64,000 nucleotides of DNA from Antennarius striatus (lineage: Eukaryota; Chordata; Actinopteri; Lophiiformes; Antennariidae): assembly GCF_040054535.1 (NCBI RefSeq), contig NC_090789.1:3402197-3466196 (forward strand), given 5' to 3'. Made by a program: the position numbers and the translations under genes. Within the stretch, counting starts at the first letter, position 1, and each line of letters starts with the position of its first letter. Shown here piece after piece: positions 12,180-23,796 of this stretch. The notes under the pieces are model-generated. The model made no database searches, was not told the origin of the DNA, and saw only the letters and a program-made list of their open reading frames with translations.

Positions 12180-15100
12180 CTGGTCTGTGAGGATTCGAGG
12201 CTTAATATCAGGAATGGGACCCCCTCTCAGCTCATCTTCCACAGCCATGAGTCTGACAACAGGGAAATAGAAACAAACATACTGGTTGACAAAAATAAGA
12301 CTTATGTAAAGCCGGCGTTCTTCAAAATTTCCTGCAGGACGGTTGCGGCCGTAAGATATTAATTCAGGCAACTTAAATTCAGCTGTTCTGTGTGCACCCA
12401 TCTGCTGTTCCATTACACATTTCCATCAGTAGCTGCAATTTAATCCTGGCATGAATCACTTCTCCTGTGCTTGATATCGAGTTACTTCAATAAAATCAAT
12501 TCCAGACTAAACTGGATTTGAGACCAATAGCAATTATGAGCCCAATGGGTGTTTCAGTACAATAGTTAAATGTGACAAATTTCGAGGAATCCAGTCTAAA
12601 TCCTGCTTTAAATGTACCCTGAGGAGTTTTTTGAGGGGCTACTGGTGTGTCGACCGGTGGGTCTCTTTATGTTCAGAGATGCAGACGAGCGTCAATTTTC
12701 AATAAAAGTGTAGCACACTTTTAAAGTAATAAAAAAAAAATTTAAAAAACAAAAACAAATGTCAGTCAAACCTCAAATGGTATAGGAAAAATATACATCA
12801 ATGCGATGGGAAGAAATGTTTTGAATGACGTTTAATCTTCGGTTACACACAAGCTTCGCCTCTTCAGTCAGGCGTTAAATCAGTTTTGTGCTTTTTTTTT
12901 TTTTTTTTTTTAAATGTAGAAGTTAAAAATGGTGTTTGTCTAAGAGAAAAACCTCCAGGGTTTTATTAAAATGCAGAGTTAAAATGTAGGCGATTTACCA
13001 TGAAACTATTAGCATCTCTAAATCCCACATTTACATATTTGAATTCATAGAATAATGAAACTGTAGAAACAGTTTGTGAGCTCTTTTTTTTTTTTTTTTT
13101 TGCTGTAGGGGTGTGCGATATGTATCGTCTAAGGTGATATCTTAAATGTTGTGCAAAAAAACAACAAAAAAAACAAGGATAGAGCCCTCGTTTTTGCTGA
13201 GTCGGACATTGAGGTTGCACGCGGTGTACGCCAGGTGAGTGGGCGTGGTCACTGCTCCGTAACGTTAAGAGGGGAAAATGAATGAACAGACAGCAACAAG
13301 GAAAAAAAAAAAAAAAAACAGCCACGCTGCCAGGCTCGCCATCCACTCTGTTGCAAAACCGGTTGCCGTTGACAACAGCTACACGACCAATGCGATCGAT
13401 TTGTGATTTTCTCATTTCCAACCGGGGCCGCCGTTCAGAAAGAGAAGAATATTGAGATGCTTTGGGGGTTCTGCTGGTCCACGACAGAACGCCACACACT
13501 CTCCAAATCGTATGGCAAAAATAAGTCCGACAACATTCAACATTTACACCACAAAAAAAAAAAAAAACAGAGCCAAATCGAACAGTTGCGATAAAATCAA
13601 TTTTAACTCCTGAGTGACACAATTTAAAGGATGCAAATTGTTCTTTATTATCCTTATTGACAAAATCATATAAAATATATATATCTTTTTTTTTTTTTTT
13701 GTCAATATCGCACACCCCTGTTGGATAGTCTGTTTCCCTCCATTTCCAGTAGTCATGCTAAACTAATCTAATCTAATTATCATCTGGAAAGATATTTATA
13801 TTTAATGTGGTGTCATTCGGTCATTCAATGCACCGCTGGTCACTTTTAAACAAAAAAATTTGGAAAAAAAAAAAAAAAAGGGGGGGGGGGATTTGAGCTT
13901 CGTTAGCCTCGTTCGTGCTAGCTGTAGTCCGGCCTGAACGCCAGTCACCTGTTGATGATGCCTTTGATTTGAGAATCCTTCTCCATCTGCTGCTGCTTCA
14001 GCCGCCGCTCGCTGTCCTCCAGCCGGTTCTGGTACTGCATCAGGATCTTGCTGGTCTGCTGCTCCTGCGACATGAGTCTCTGTTCGTACTCTTCCAGCTT
14101 ACGGTGAGACATCTTCAGACGCTCCTTCAAGGAATGGATCTCTTCTTCGTACTCCTTCACCTGAAATAAACGCCATAAATCATTTGAGTCGTGAGTAGGA
14201 TCGTTCGTGGAATGACGGTGGATGCACCGGAGAGCGCTGACCCTGTCTAGTCGTGACTCGTCCATGCTCTTGGAGTACTCCTTCAGCTGGCCCTCGCGGT
14301 CCGGCCGCAGGCTCTCGATGTCCGCCGACAGGTGAGGCATGTTGGACACCCAGGCCACCGTCCGTTCGTTGAGCGCCGGGGTGTTCAAGGTCGACTGAGA
14401 ACCCTGGAACGACATCAACGCGGGGTCAATCGTCGTGTTTTTGTTTTTTTAAACCGGCATCCTCCCAATCGGAGGCCCGTTCTGACCTGTTTGTTGCCCG
14501 GTTTGAGCAGATGCTGCTGCGGCGGCTGCAGCTGCGACTGCGGAGACTTCTTGGTGTTTTTGGTGGGCGTGTCCGTCGAGCCTTCCCCCGCCGCCGATGG
14601 ACCCTGATTGTCTTTGGCAGAGCTGGTCTGGTACGGCAGCCCGGGGGCCGGACTGTCCGTCACCGACAGCTGGGCGTCCTGTTGTTGCGTCTGTTGCTGC
14701 TGCTGCTGTTGCTGTTGTTGTTGTTGTTGTTGTTGCGGCGCCGCCTGTTGAGTTTGCCGCTGTTTCATCTGACCGCCGCCGAAGCTGGCGTCGGAGGAGT
14801 CCAGGAGGAGGTTCCGGCTTTGCGGGCGAACCTTGGGAGGTGTGGCGGTGGCCGGGTTGTTGATGGATCGCTGCGACTTCAGGTGTTGCGGCGGGGCCAT
14901 GGACGTTTGGCGAACGGGGTGGACCGTCGTCGGAGGTGTGGCCAAAGAAGCGGGGGTGCCTGTCCCAGTGGCGGTCTGGGATACGACTCCCATCAGGTGC
15001 TGCTGCTGGAGCGACTCCTTAGAGGACAGAATAGGGTGACAAAGAAATAAATAATATGCACTGTGGAGAATTTTAATATAATAAAAGCGTTTAAAGTAAC

Positions 15101-18100
15101 ACAGCTGGATGGAAAAAGGCTCAATCTGGGAGTCGATGCAGAGATGCTGCCGCTGCATCGCTGAACCACACGAAAGACCAACAACCGCTCATGCACACAC
15201 ATCTACGGACCATTTGGAACGTGCTGCCTGCTACACCACCGAGATGTGCGAGACAAGAAACGGAGGCAGGAGGAAGGAATTTTAACGAGGGGATGAGACA
15301 GCAGATATTTAATGGAGACATGTTGGCATGTCTTCCTTCTAGCGAGGCGGCGGCGGCGGCGGCGGTCCAAAAGGGAGCACAATTCACAGCTGCACCGCGG
15401 CGACAAGCACAAAGATGAAGACGCTAACCTTAACGAACGGGTAAAACGACAAAATAATTAACATATTATATATTATATAGCAGCGAAAATAGCTTCGCTG
15501 TACCTGAAGAAAATCACCTAATGTGATTTTTAAAGGGTGCATTTCTCTAAAAAAAAAAAAAAAAAGGTGTACGCTTAACTATTTTTAAAAAATTATTATT
15601 TTTTAAAATTTTTATTTTATACACCGTTATAATCCCCGAAGGGAAATTAAGAATGCACACTCTAGTTTTTGTTAGCCAATCACACGCATGCATATCAGTG
15701 TGTACAGGCCCCTGTAATACACACCATCGAACACAAGGGGGCCTGTAAGCATGCAGACGGAGGTAGAGTGGCGGGCAGCTCCTTCGTGAGCAGCTTGTGA
15801 GGGGGGGGAGCGGTGCGTTGCTCAAGGGCGCCTCGGCAGTGTCAGCTCATCTCCGGGTTTTTTTGTTTGGTTTTTTTTTGGGGGGGGGAGTGGGAATCGA
15901 ACCGCTGATCTCAGAACATTGGACGACCCGCTGAGCCACTGCCGCCCAGCAGATTTTCTACCTTTACGTTCTAAAACGTTTCCGCCGTTGGCGGTCCATT
16001 AGATTTATTGTTTCAGATAAGTGTTAATTCACATGTTGGACGTCAGTTTGGACGGTTCCTGTGGTATTTCTCTGCTGGAGACGGGCGGCAGGCAGTCCTA
16101 CCTGCACCTGCAGAGACAGCTGGTGCCAGGCGTAGTCGCTGCTCTGGTTCTGCCGGGTGAAGTCGTCGCTGTAACTGTGCGAGTGGACGATGCTGGGCTG
16201 CACCAGGCTGCTCTGCGACCGGAGCGCCGACAGGTCCTCGCTGCGGGAGAAGGCGTTGTTGCCAAAGGCCGGCTGGTAGTCGTGGTGTCCGTTCTCCGGC
16301 TCGGGGGCGAGGAGGAGAGGAGGAGGATGCTGGGATTGACCCGGGGAGTTCTGGGACGCCAGGTGGAATAAGGGGTTCTGGAACGACAGGGGGAAGTGCA
16401 TGGCCGCCGCCGCCTGCTGCTGCTGCTGGGAGATGGATTCCGTCGGCCCCCCGATGTGGCCCATCTGGCTCAGTCTCAAACCGGAGCCCGACGAGCCGGC
16501 TGGCATGTGGCCCCCCATTCGAAGGGGGCCGCAGAGGTTCCCGAAGCTGTGGCCCAGCCCGGCGATGGAGGCCTGGGAGGAAGTGAGCATGTCCCCCACC
16601 GAGTTCAGGTTGGAGATGCTGTTCATACGAGAGTCCTGGAGGTCCATCATGGACACGCTTTTGTTCACGCTGTGGACCTGAAGAAGAGGAACTTTAATGT
16701 TTTAGTCGTCTGTGAGTTATTTAAGGTTTTTTTTTTTTAACGTTGTAGGACAGGGGGGTCAAACCCTTTTCCACTGAGGGCCACATCAGCATAACAGCTG
16801 TCCCCGAAGGGCCAGATGTAACTTATAAATGTAAGTAAATGTAACACAAAGTAATGTAAAATAAATAACTACTGTTAATGTTAAATAACTGATTTTTTTA
16901 CTTATTCAATTTAAACATTAGTTTCACAGAAAAAAAATGTTTTTCTCTGTTATAATAAATCATAATTTTTCAGGTTATTAAACTCATAGAATTCCATCAA
17001 TCAAGGATCAAACTATCCAAGAGAATAAAGAAAAATGACATCAAACACAAGTTAGGACATTAACTTTATTCAAAGATAAAATGGGCTTAATGACTGCATT
17101 ATGGGAAATGTAGTTTTGGTCAAAGCACGCTTTAGATCTATTTATTTTTAGACATTGACCTTTTATGCTCTCAAGGGCCATATAAAATGATGTGGAGGGC
17201 CACATTTGGCCCCCCGGGGCCTTGAGTTTGACACACGTGTTGCAGAAGATATTAAACAACATCAAGACAGAAACCAGCCAATCAGACACCAGCTATTTTA
17301 CCTTGGGATCGGGTTCGGTGATGTCCGAGCTGCTGGTGCAGTAGGCGGGGCTGGAGCGAGCCAGTGGCGGGCGGGTTACGTAGAACACCTCCCTCGATGA
17401 GCGGAGGTCTCGCTCTGCTTGACGCCTCATGTTCAAATTGGATGAGAGAGATTCCACAGCAGAGACGCCCGTCGTCGGCGACGGCAGGCGGGAGATGTCG
17501 ATGGAACTGCAGGAACACAACGAAGAGAGTCTGATTCTGAGTACGGAGTCGTGTGGATTTAAATGAAGTTTAAATTTAAATGAAATTTGATGATGAAATT
17601 CAAATGTTTAGCTCATGCAAATGTTACTTCATTGCATAGAAACACTAAGAAAACAGGTGCATCATGGGAACATACCTGTTTAAGTCATGCATCATGAGGC
17701 TCTGAAAGTCAGAGGACATGAGGCGGTTGAAGGACGGCCGTGAGAACAGGCGGTCCTTCGGTCGGTCCGGCTGGTGATTGGTGGGCATGTGCAGCTGGGG
17801 GTTCCTCAGGGCCACGCTGATGTCGTTCAGGAGCCTCGGCAGGGGCCCCAGTTTCAGGATGGCGTCCTGCAACACGGAAACGGCTTTTTTTTTTCAAAAT
17901 CAGCGGCAAATTCAAAGCACTTCCTGCTCAAATAACACACGTAGGGACGCGCTGTAGGTGTATCTGCACCGATAATGAACTTAAGTGAAGTAAATGAACT
18001 AAATTAAGAGAAATTATTCTTTTATTTTCAGTTCGGCTTCATGTTTATTCAGTTACGAGTCATCACCTCTTTAAAGAAGTAGAAAACACAGTTAATAATA

Positions 18101-21100
18101 AATGAACTGAATGGGTTTTAATGAGAAGAAAGTGCGAAAAGCAGCTTTTAGGGGTTTGTTATTCCACAAAATAAATAAATCTAACTATTTTATACTAAAG
18201 CTAACAACATGCACTTTTTTAAATACTACCAGATCAGCACTTCCTCCCATTAAATCATTTACTAAAATATTTCTTAACTTTCATTATGCTTGACAATAAC
18301 TGACTTTATAGCAAATATACTAAATTTTAATTAAGTCAATTTACGCAGTTAGCATGTTTAGCACCTAATTATCAAACACTTCTTCATCATTCGGAGCGCC
18401 GTCCTTGCTGACCTTGCTCAGCTGTCCCATGACTTCCCACAATAAGCTGTGCAGCATGGACAGCTCTCTGCCGAGGTCGATGTAGCCCTCGAACCCCCCC
18501 GCGTTCCCTCCGGCGTCCATGTTGGAAATCTCATAGAGGAACTGCTGCATGGACCCCCACTCCATCTCCAGGAACTCGTTCATGAAGTACATGTACTCCT
18601 CCTTCGGGCCAAATCTGCAGGGCAAAAGACATCAAGAAGCACATGAATGAGAATTTCACCTTAAAAATAATTGATTTGTTTTAGTCATTAGATACTAAGC
18701 ATTAAATCTAATTATTAAATGGCCAACAGAGGTACTAAATTTTAATTATAGGTGCATATAGAAAGAGAATTATGGATAGACCCCGCCCTGTTGCAAACAG
18801 GCATATAGCTGGACGGACATGCCTCACCCTGTGGGACCCCTTCACTGGGGATTTAGCACGACGACTCACTTGCTGAAGCTGGCCAGGTTCTGCATCACCT
18901 TGGCGATGAGCGTGAGCGTGCGGGACGTGCGTTCGGCGGGGTACTCCTGCATCAGGTTGAACAGGGAGGGGGACATGATGGCCGGGCACATGAAGCTGAG
19001 GAACAGGGAGGAGCTGATCAGGCCGTCGGCGAGATCCTCTCTCCCGCGTTCGGCGCATCTGGCTCTCCACGAGGCGAAAACCTCCTTCAGCTCCCGAGGA
19101 AATATGCTGAAACGAGAAGATGAAGTTTGAGAGCTGGATCAGATCCAGAAGCCCCTCAGGAAATCTGAAGGAAAAACGACAGGATTCCACTCGGAAAACG
19201 ACGCTTATGAGATCAGCGATTATAGAAATGTGGAAAGACGTCTGAAGAATTCATTTCACGTCTCGCTTCTGTTTGTTTTTTGAGTTTACAAAAAGAAATA
19301 TTCGATATTTTTGCTCCAAATAGAGACAAGAAAGACAAATTTCAAATGTGGAAAAAACCCAATCGTGTTGCCTTCAGGGAATGTGGGAATGATTTTACAC
19401 CTCATAATAAACCCCAAGAGACTTTTAAATACTTGACATAACATATGCATTTTGTTTTATTGGGGGGGGGGGGTCTCACCAGAGAGAGTTGATAATCTTG
19501 CAGAGGAGCAGCTCGCAACACATCCGAAGGTTAGCTTGATGGTCGGCGAGAACCGACGGCGGGACGCGCATCGGATCCACCTCGCAGTTCTCCTCTGACT
19601 CGTACAAGGCTCGAATGAAGTCACCTGTAGGTTGAAAAATACCAAAAAATGATCAATAATCAATCAATGCACAGATGATGATGAGGACGATGTGACATAG
19701 AGATGCACAAATATCTCAAAAGCTTTATTCTATATTCTCCACCTATCTTTAAATAGAACACTATTTAAACGCGGAGTACCTATGGCGTCCTTGAGGTATC
19801 GGTGACCAATCAGCTTGAGGTACTCTTCCACAGCCTTCGTCGCTAACGTGTTCTCTCGAAAGATGAGGTGCTCGCGGTCCATGAATCGATCCACCTCACA
19901 CATCGCCATGTCGGACAGGAACTCCTGCGGCGAGAACAAAAAAATCGCTCTCAGGGTCAACGGGGTACGGGAAAAAAACCCAAAAAAAAACCCCATTTTG
20001 TAATCAGATTACATCCGCACGCCTCCCTTTACCTTTGTCTTCCCCGTGCTTTGGAGGATGTGCACCAGAGCGAACGCCACCTCCTCTTTGCTTTTGACAC
20101 TCAGCAGAGGCTCTAGAACTGCACACAGTGTTCGGTAGTTGTTGGTGATGTACTCCGCAAACTCCTTGTACAGCTCCATGGGTAGAATGTTCATAGTCTG
20201 GTAGCGAGATTTGACGCGTAGCGACGCGTTGATCACCTTGGTGCTCCCGACGCCGCCGCTTTTGGCCAAGACGCTGGATTGAATCACCGGGTACCACTGC
20301 TCCACAAACTGCCGGCCCGTGATGCTGGAGATGGGGATGCTGACGAGGCCGAGATACGTGCTTTTCTCCTGGATCACAAAACCAAGATTGTATTTCTATA
20401 TAACATCACTTCTCGGCGCAGGAGGCCGCGTTTCCCTCAAATCGAAACGGAACCGGCTGGTCACCTTGCGTCTTTTCTTGTCCGTCTCCTTGTAGAGGTG
20501 CAGACGAAGGCTACGAATGGTAGGCAGGTTGTTGAATTCGAAATGCTCGCCCCAGAAGACGGTGTCGGTGCGGGGTTTGCTGGTGGTGCGGGCGTACAGC
20601 ATGTCGTCCAGACACAGCTCGCAGTAGTAACGCTTCTTAGCGGGGAGGTCTCGGGCCTCGATGATCCACATCTTCAGCACGTTGTCCACCCGCCTGCTGT
20701 TGTCCTGGAATTGAAACGGGACGTCCTGTTACTGCATTATAGCAGCCCTTTAATTACATCTGTGGGTCATGTTGCAGTCGTACGACGAAAACGAGAAACG
20801 TCGGATGTTTTTTTTTGGTTTTTTTTGTTATTTTAAGTAAAGCCATGGTATTTACTTTGTTCGGTTTGACGGCTCGTTGCAGGTTTTCGATCCACTTGTC
20901 CCTCTCTGAGGCCGATCGACAGGCGAAACATTTCGTCCCCGAACTGGTGGTCACCTTCAGGCAAAGACAAAGTTTCAGCGCATTTTTTATTACGGTGAAA
21001 TTATTTCATTATGATGCGACATTTTTAAATATCTTAGTTTAAAAAAAAACAAAAAAACATATGCCTCTATAAAAATGGCAAGTTTAAACGTTTATTATCC

Positions 21101-23796
21101 TGGAATGACAATTTATTTATATCCAAGATGTTAAAAACTGTCACCAGGAGCTTTATCTCTTCTATTTGTCCAACAAATTCAATTAAATGGCTTGATGGGT
21201 TTTAAACAAGTCCATTAGCGGGTAGGCAAAAGGTCACGCAGAACAACCCACCTCGAAGCAGTATTCTTGTCCTAAAATACTGGAGTGGACAGGTTTTATT
21301 ATCGCCTCTTCGTCTAAAACCAGATCCAAAGCCTCGGCGGCGCTGCTAGGAGAAAGCAGGGATTCATGGGAGTGGGATTCCTTGAAGCTCTGCATCAATC
21401 GTGTCCTGGAGAGAGAAGACGGAGGGATTCAGACAGCCGTCGGTCTCCATATATCGATCATGTCGCCATTTAAAACAAACAACTCACGCACACTTTCAAA
21501 CATTAGCCGCTGGCGCCTGTTTTTTTTGGTGTGATTTCTGCATCCTGATCCTTTCATAATGAGTTTTGTGGAAGAGATAAGACGACCAGATTTCCAGTTC
21601 TGGCGTTTGCAGTTTGGTGTGTTGATTCCGCACATGTGACTCATTCTGCATGTTTGTCTCAGCTTTTTTTTTTTTTTTTTTTGTCTGCAAATTAAATTCT
21701 AGTTTAGCGTCGCTCGTCTGCACAAATTCTGCTCACCACGAAGCATCGGTCACCTCGCTGTAAGATAGAAAATTTCCGATCAGAAATAAATGCAGGTTGG
21801 AGGTCTGGTTTTGAAGAGTTGTCGGCCGCCGTCGCCAGGCCGCATGCACTGAGGGAGGCTCTTGGTAAACCCACTTGGCAGCAGAGGGAGAGCAGCTGCG
21901 TCGGAAAGCTGGAGAGCGATTCGGCTTTAGAGCAAAGTCAACCTGACATTACCGAGTGACTTAAGCGCCGAACAGCTTCCGAAGGAGCAGAAAATCCCTT
22001 TTTACCCGCCGTCGTCGCCACCTCCACCTCACAGGATCCCCGGGTTAATTTTATTTTAAGACCCGCGTGTTTTTTTCCTGCCTCACTGAGGACCATTACA
22101 TCCCTTTTCTAAAATGACGTTTCACATCTCAAGCTTTGGACAGCCACACCTGGCCTCAAAATGTCTTATATATATTAATTTATATCTTGTGACGGTAAAG
22201 GGGGGGTGGGGGTGTCGCTTCAGCATTACACTTCTGCTTCCTGCATCTCCTCCTCTGCATCTTTAACATTTCCCACATGGGGTGTCGTGACAGAATTGTG
22301 TGAGGGCTGCATAAAATTTTGATGGCGATGCAAGTCGGCTTCTTCCTGGGGGATAGCAGTCTACGGAATCCATACGCAGCGTATTCCTATACATGTAGCT
22401 GGAGAGGTCGGGACAGGTCGTGTGGGGGTCTATTGGGGTGGGGAGGGGGTTGCAGGCATTGAGTGCTTTGGGGGTGAAGTGTACATTTTTGAGGGTCCAA
22501 AAAAAACCTCATTTTTATGTCACACAACTCTTTCTGCTTCTCTCTTGTTCTCCAGAACAACAACAACAACAACAAAAGGTCTTCACACCTTAACCAAACC
22601 ATCATCATCCTCATCATCATCAGCGCCGTCGTACCGCCTACTTTCTCACCGCGGGACGCCGGTCCCAACATTCTGCTTCCACACGGCGTTGTGCAACTAC
22701 GCGTTCTACGCTACGCGTTATAATCACAGTCTTCATCAGTCGGGGTTGTGATGGAATAACAAGCGAAACCTTGATGCTGGAGGTTTGAAATCTTTCAGCT
22801 GCATCAAGAAGAAACGTCGCCTTCAGCAGGAGAAACAAAAAAGCGGTTGAACTCCTTCAGCTGTCGATTGTTGAGGGTATTAATAACTTGATTTGAGTTA
22901 CACTTCATGTGTTTGCCTGTTCTTTTCGGGTCCGTGTGGGTTTTTTTTCTTGCTGGGTGCGCCAGCTTCCTCCCACAGCCCGAAAGCAAGATCCAGAGGA
23001 ACGCAGAATACACCGTTATTTTTCACTTTTATTTGGTCAGGATCGAAAAAAACTACATGTTTGATAGGAAAGGAAATACAAGTGGCTGGACAGCATCCAA
23101 AAAAAAAAAAAAAAAACACAAAAAAAAAAACCCTAACAACAACGCTTTTAAGTAATTCCTATTTTCTTTTCTGCGATAAAATTCAATGCCAGGTCGAAGG
23201 CTTTTTGAATAAAGTTCAAGATAAATAAATAAACCGTAAAAAACAAAACTTTTTAGCATTTAACCGCGCAAAAAAATGGCCTCAAGGGTTCAGGAAGTTC
23301 AGTCTGCTGAGGAATGGGACGTTAAATCGATCAATTTGGTGCAAAAAACATTTAAATCTTTTAAATTCAGGATTGATTACCGATGCATTCTGGGTAGCAG
23401 GGATAGCGGAGGTCACTCACCTTTCTTGGTCAGCGCTCCGAAACCGAGGAAGAATCATTTGTCTGAAGCTGCTGGTCCGGTCCAGTTTGGGTTGACTTTT
23501 GGCCCTCTTGATGGAGCCCTTCAGCCTCCGATTGAGGAAACTCTGGATGGAAAATGTGAGAAAATTAAAAAAAAAAGTTTCGAATAAAACGCAAGAAAAA
23601 TATCGAACACAGAACTCGAAATGCATGAAACTGTCAACTCTCCTTCAACCGTGGCATCTGTTTCCATGGGAACAGAGAGCTTCCATGCTGATTTGAACCG
23701 TACTCACCGGCTGTCTGAAGGGCTGGGGGGTGGCGTTGGGAGGGGTCTCCATGCTCGACTGCCTGACGGAGGCAAAACTTGCCCGGCGAGATTGGT
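12180..23796 (-). CDS. syngap1: SynGAP, synaptic Ras/Rap GTPase-activating protein
   Basis: Accelerates GTP hydrolysis on Ras and Rap in the postsynaptic density. Coding exons, 5' to 3': 23796-23708, 23542-23421, 21405-21252, 20954-20856, 20704-20465, 20368-20033, 19924-19780, 19624-19480, 19106-18870, 18614-18413, 17866-17676, 17506-17302, 16677-16102, 15017-14487, 14403-14242, 14160-13949 and 12252-12180. All join in phase with GT-AG borders, giving about 1,239 residues (human about 1,343). Order: second half of a PH domain ([27 protein letters not shown]), C2 domain ([19 protein letters not shown]), RasGAP domain with arginine finger [10 protein letters not shown], a Ser/Gln-rich linker with 15 glutamines, and a coiled coil ([15 protein letters not shown]). 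The linker ([32 protein letters not shown]) and [10 protein letters not shown] separate it from DAB2IP and RASAL2. Oddities: FLRF is FLSF; the amino-terminal half of the PH domain and the QTRV tail were not found. The 5' and 3' ends are therefore incomplete. Confidence 0.92.
13106..13720. mobile_element. hAT-like non-autonomous element (MITE) in a syngap1 intron
   Basis: A 615-bp segment bounded by inverted termini: AGGGGTGTGCGATAT on the left and its exact complement at the right end, 13706-13720. Long T and A homopolymers sit inside. The termini resemble hAT superfamily ends, but no clean 8-bp target duplication is visible. There is no transposase. The 249-codon open frame spanning it arises from homopolymers and element sequence. 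Confidence 0.65.
14691..14735 (-). repeat. Polyglutamine-coding CAG/CAA tract in syngap1
   Basis: Fifteen consecutive glutamine codons in the exon at 14487-15017, followed after one Thr by three more. Codons mix CAA and CAG, which usually slows slippage. The tract sits in the disordered linker between the RasGAP domain and the coiled coil. Confidence 0.9.
15555..15948 (-). mobile_element. tRNA-derived SINE in a syngap1 intron
   Basis: On the minus strand the 5' end reads like a tRNA gene, with an A box TGGCTCAGCGGG (15927-15938) and a B box GGTTCGATTCC (15893-15903), the two internal RNA polymerase III signals. The body has the common fish-SINE phrase CTTGAGCAACGCACC, and the 3' part has AATTTCCCTTCGGGGATTA before an A/T-rich tail. 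It lies in the intron between exons 16677-16102 and 15017-14487, same strand as syngap1. The boundaries are approximate. Confidence 0.75.
16751..17239 (+). mobile_element. hAT-family MITE, full-length copy with target duplication
   Basis: A 489-bp element starting CAGGGGGGTCAAAC and ending GTTTGACACACGTG, inverted termini of the hAT type. It is flanked by 8-bp direct repeats matching at 6 of 8 bases (TTGTAGGA at 16743-16750, TTGCAGAA at 17240-17247), the hAT duplication length. Related copies are at 62531-62990 (minus) and, truncated, at 46298-46430. It has no coding capacity and lies in a syngap1 intron. Confidence 0.8.

Noticed and set aside
12966-13715. A 249-codon minus-strand open frame
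   Set aside because: It runs through poly-A/T tracts and the inverted-repeat MITE, has Lys and Phe homopolymers and no domain pattern; it is not a gene.
14511-15050. A 179-codon plus-strand open frame rich in Leu and Arg
   Set aside because: It is the antisense shadow of the Gln/Pro-rich syngap1 exon; the Leu run is the complement of the CAG/CAA tract.
15893-15948. A tRNA gene on the minus strand
   Set aside because: A and B boxes are present, but the body continues into SINE sequence and the cloverleaf does not close, so it is a tRNA-derived SINE head.
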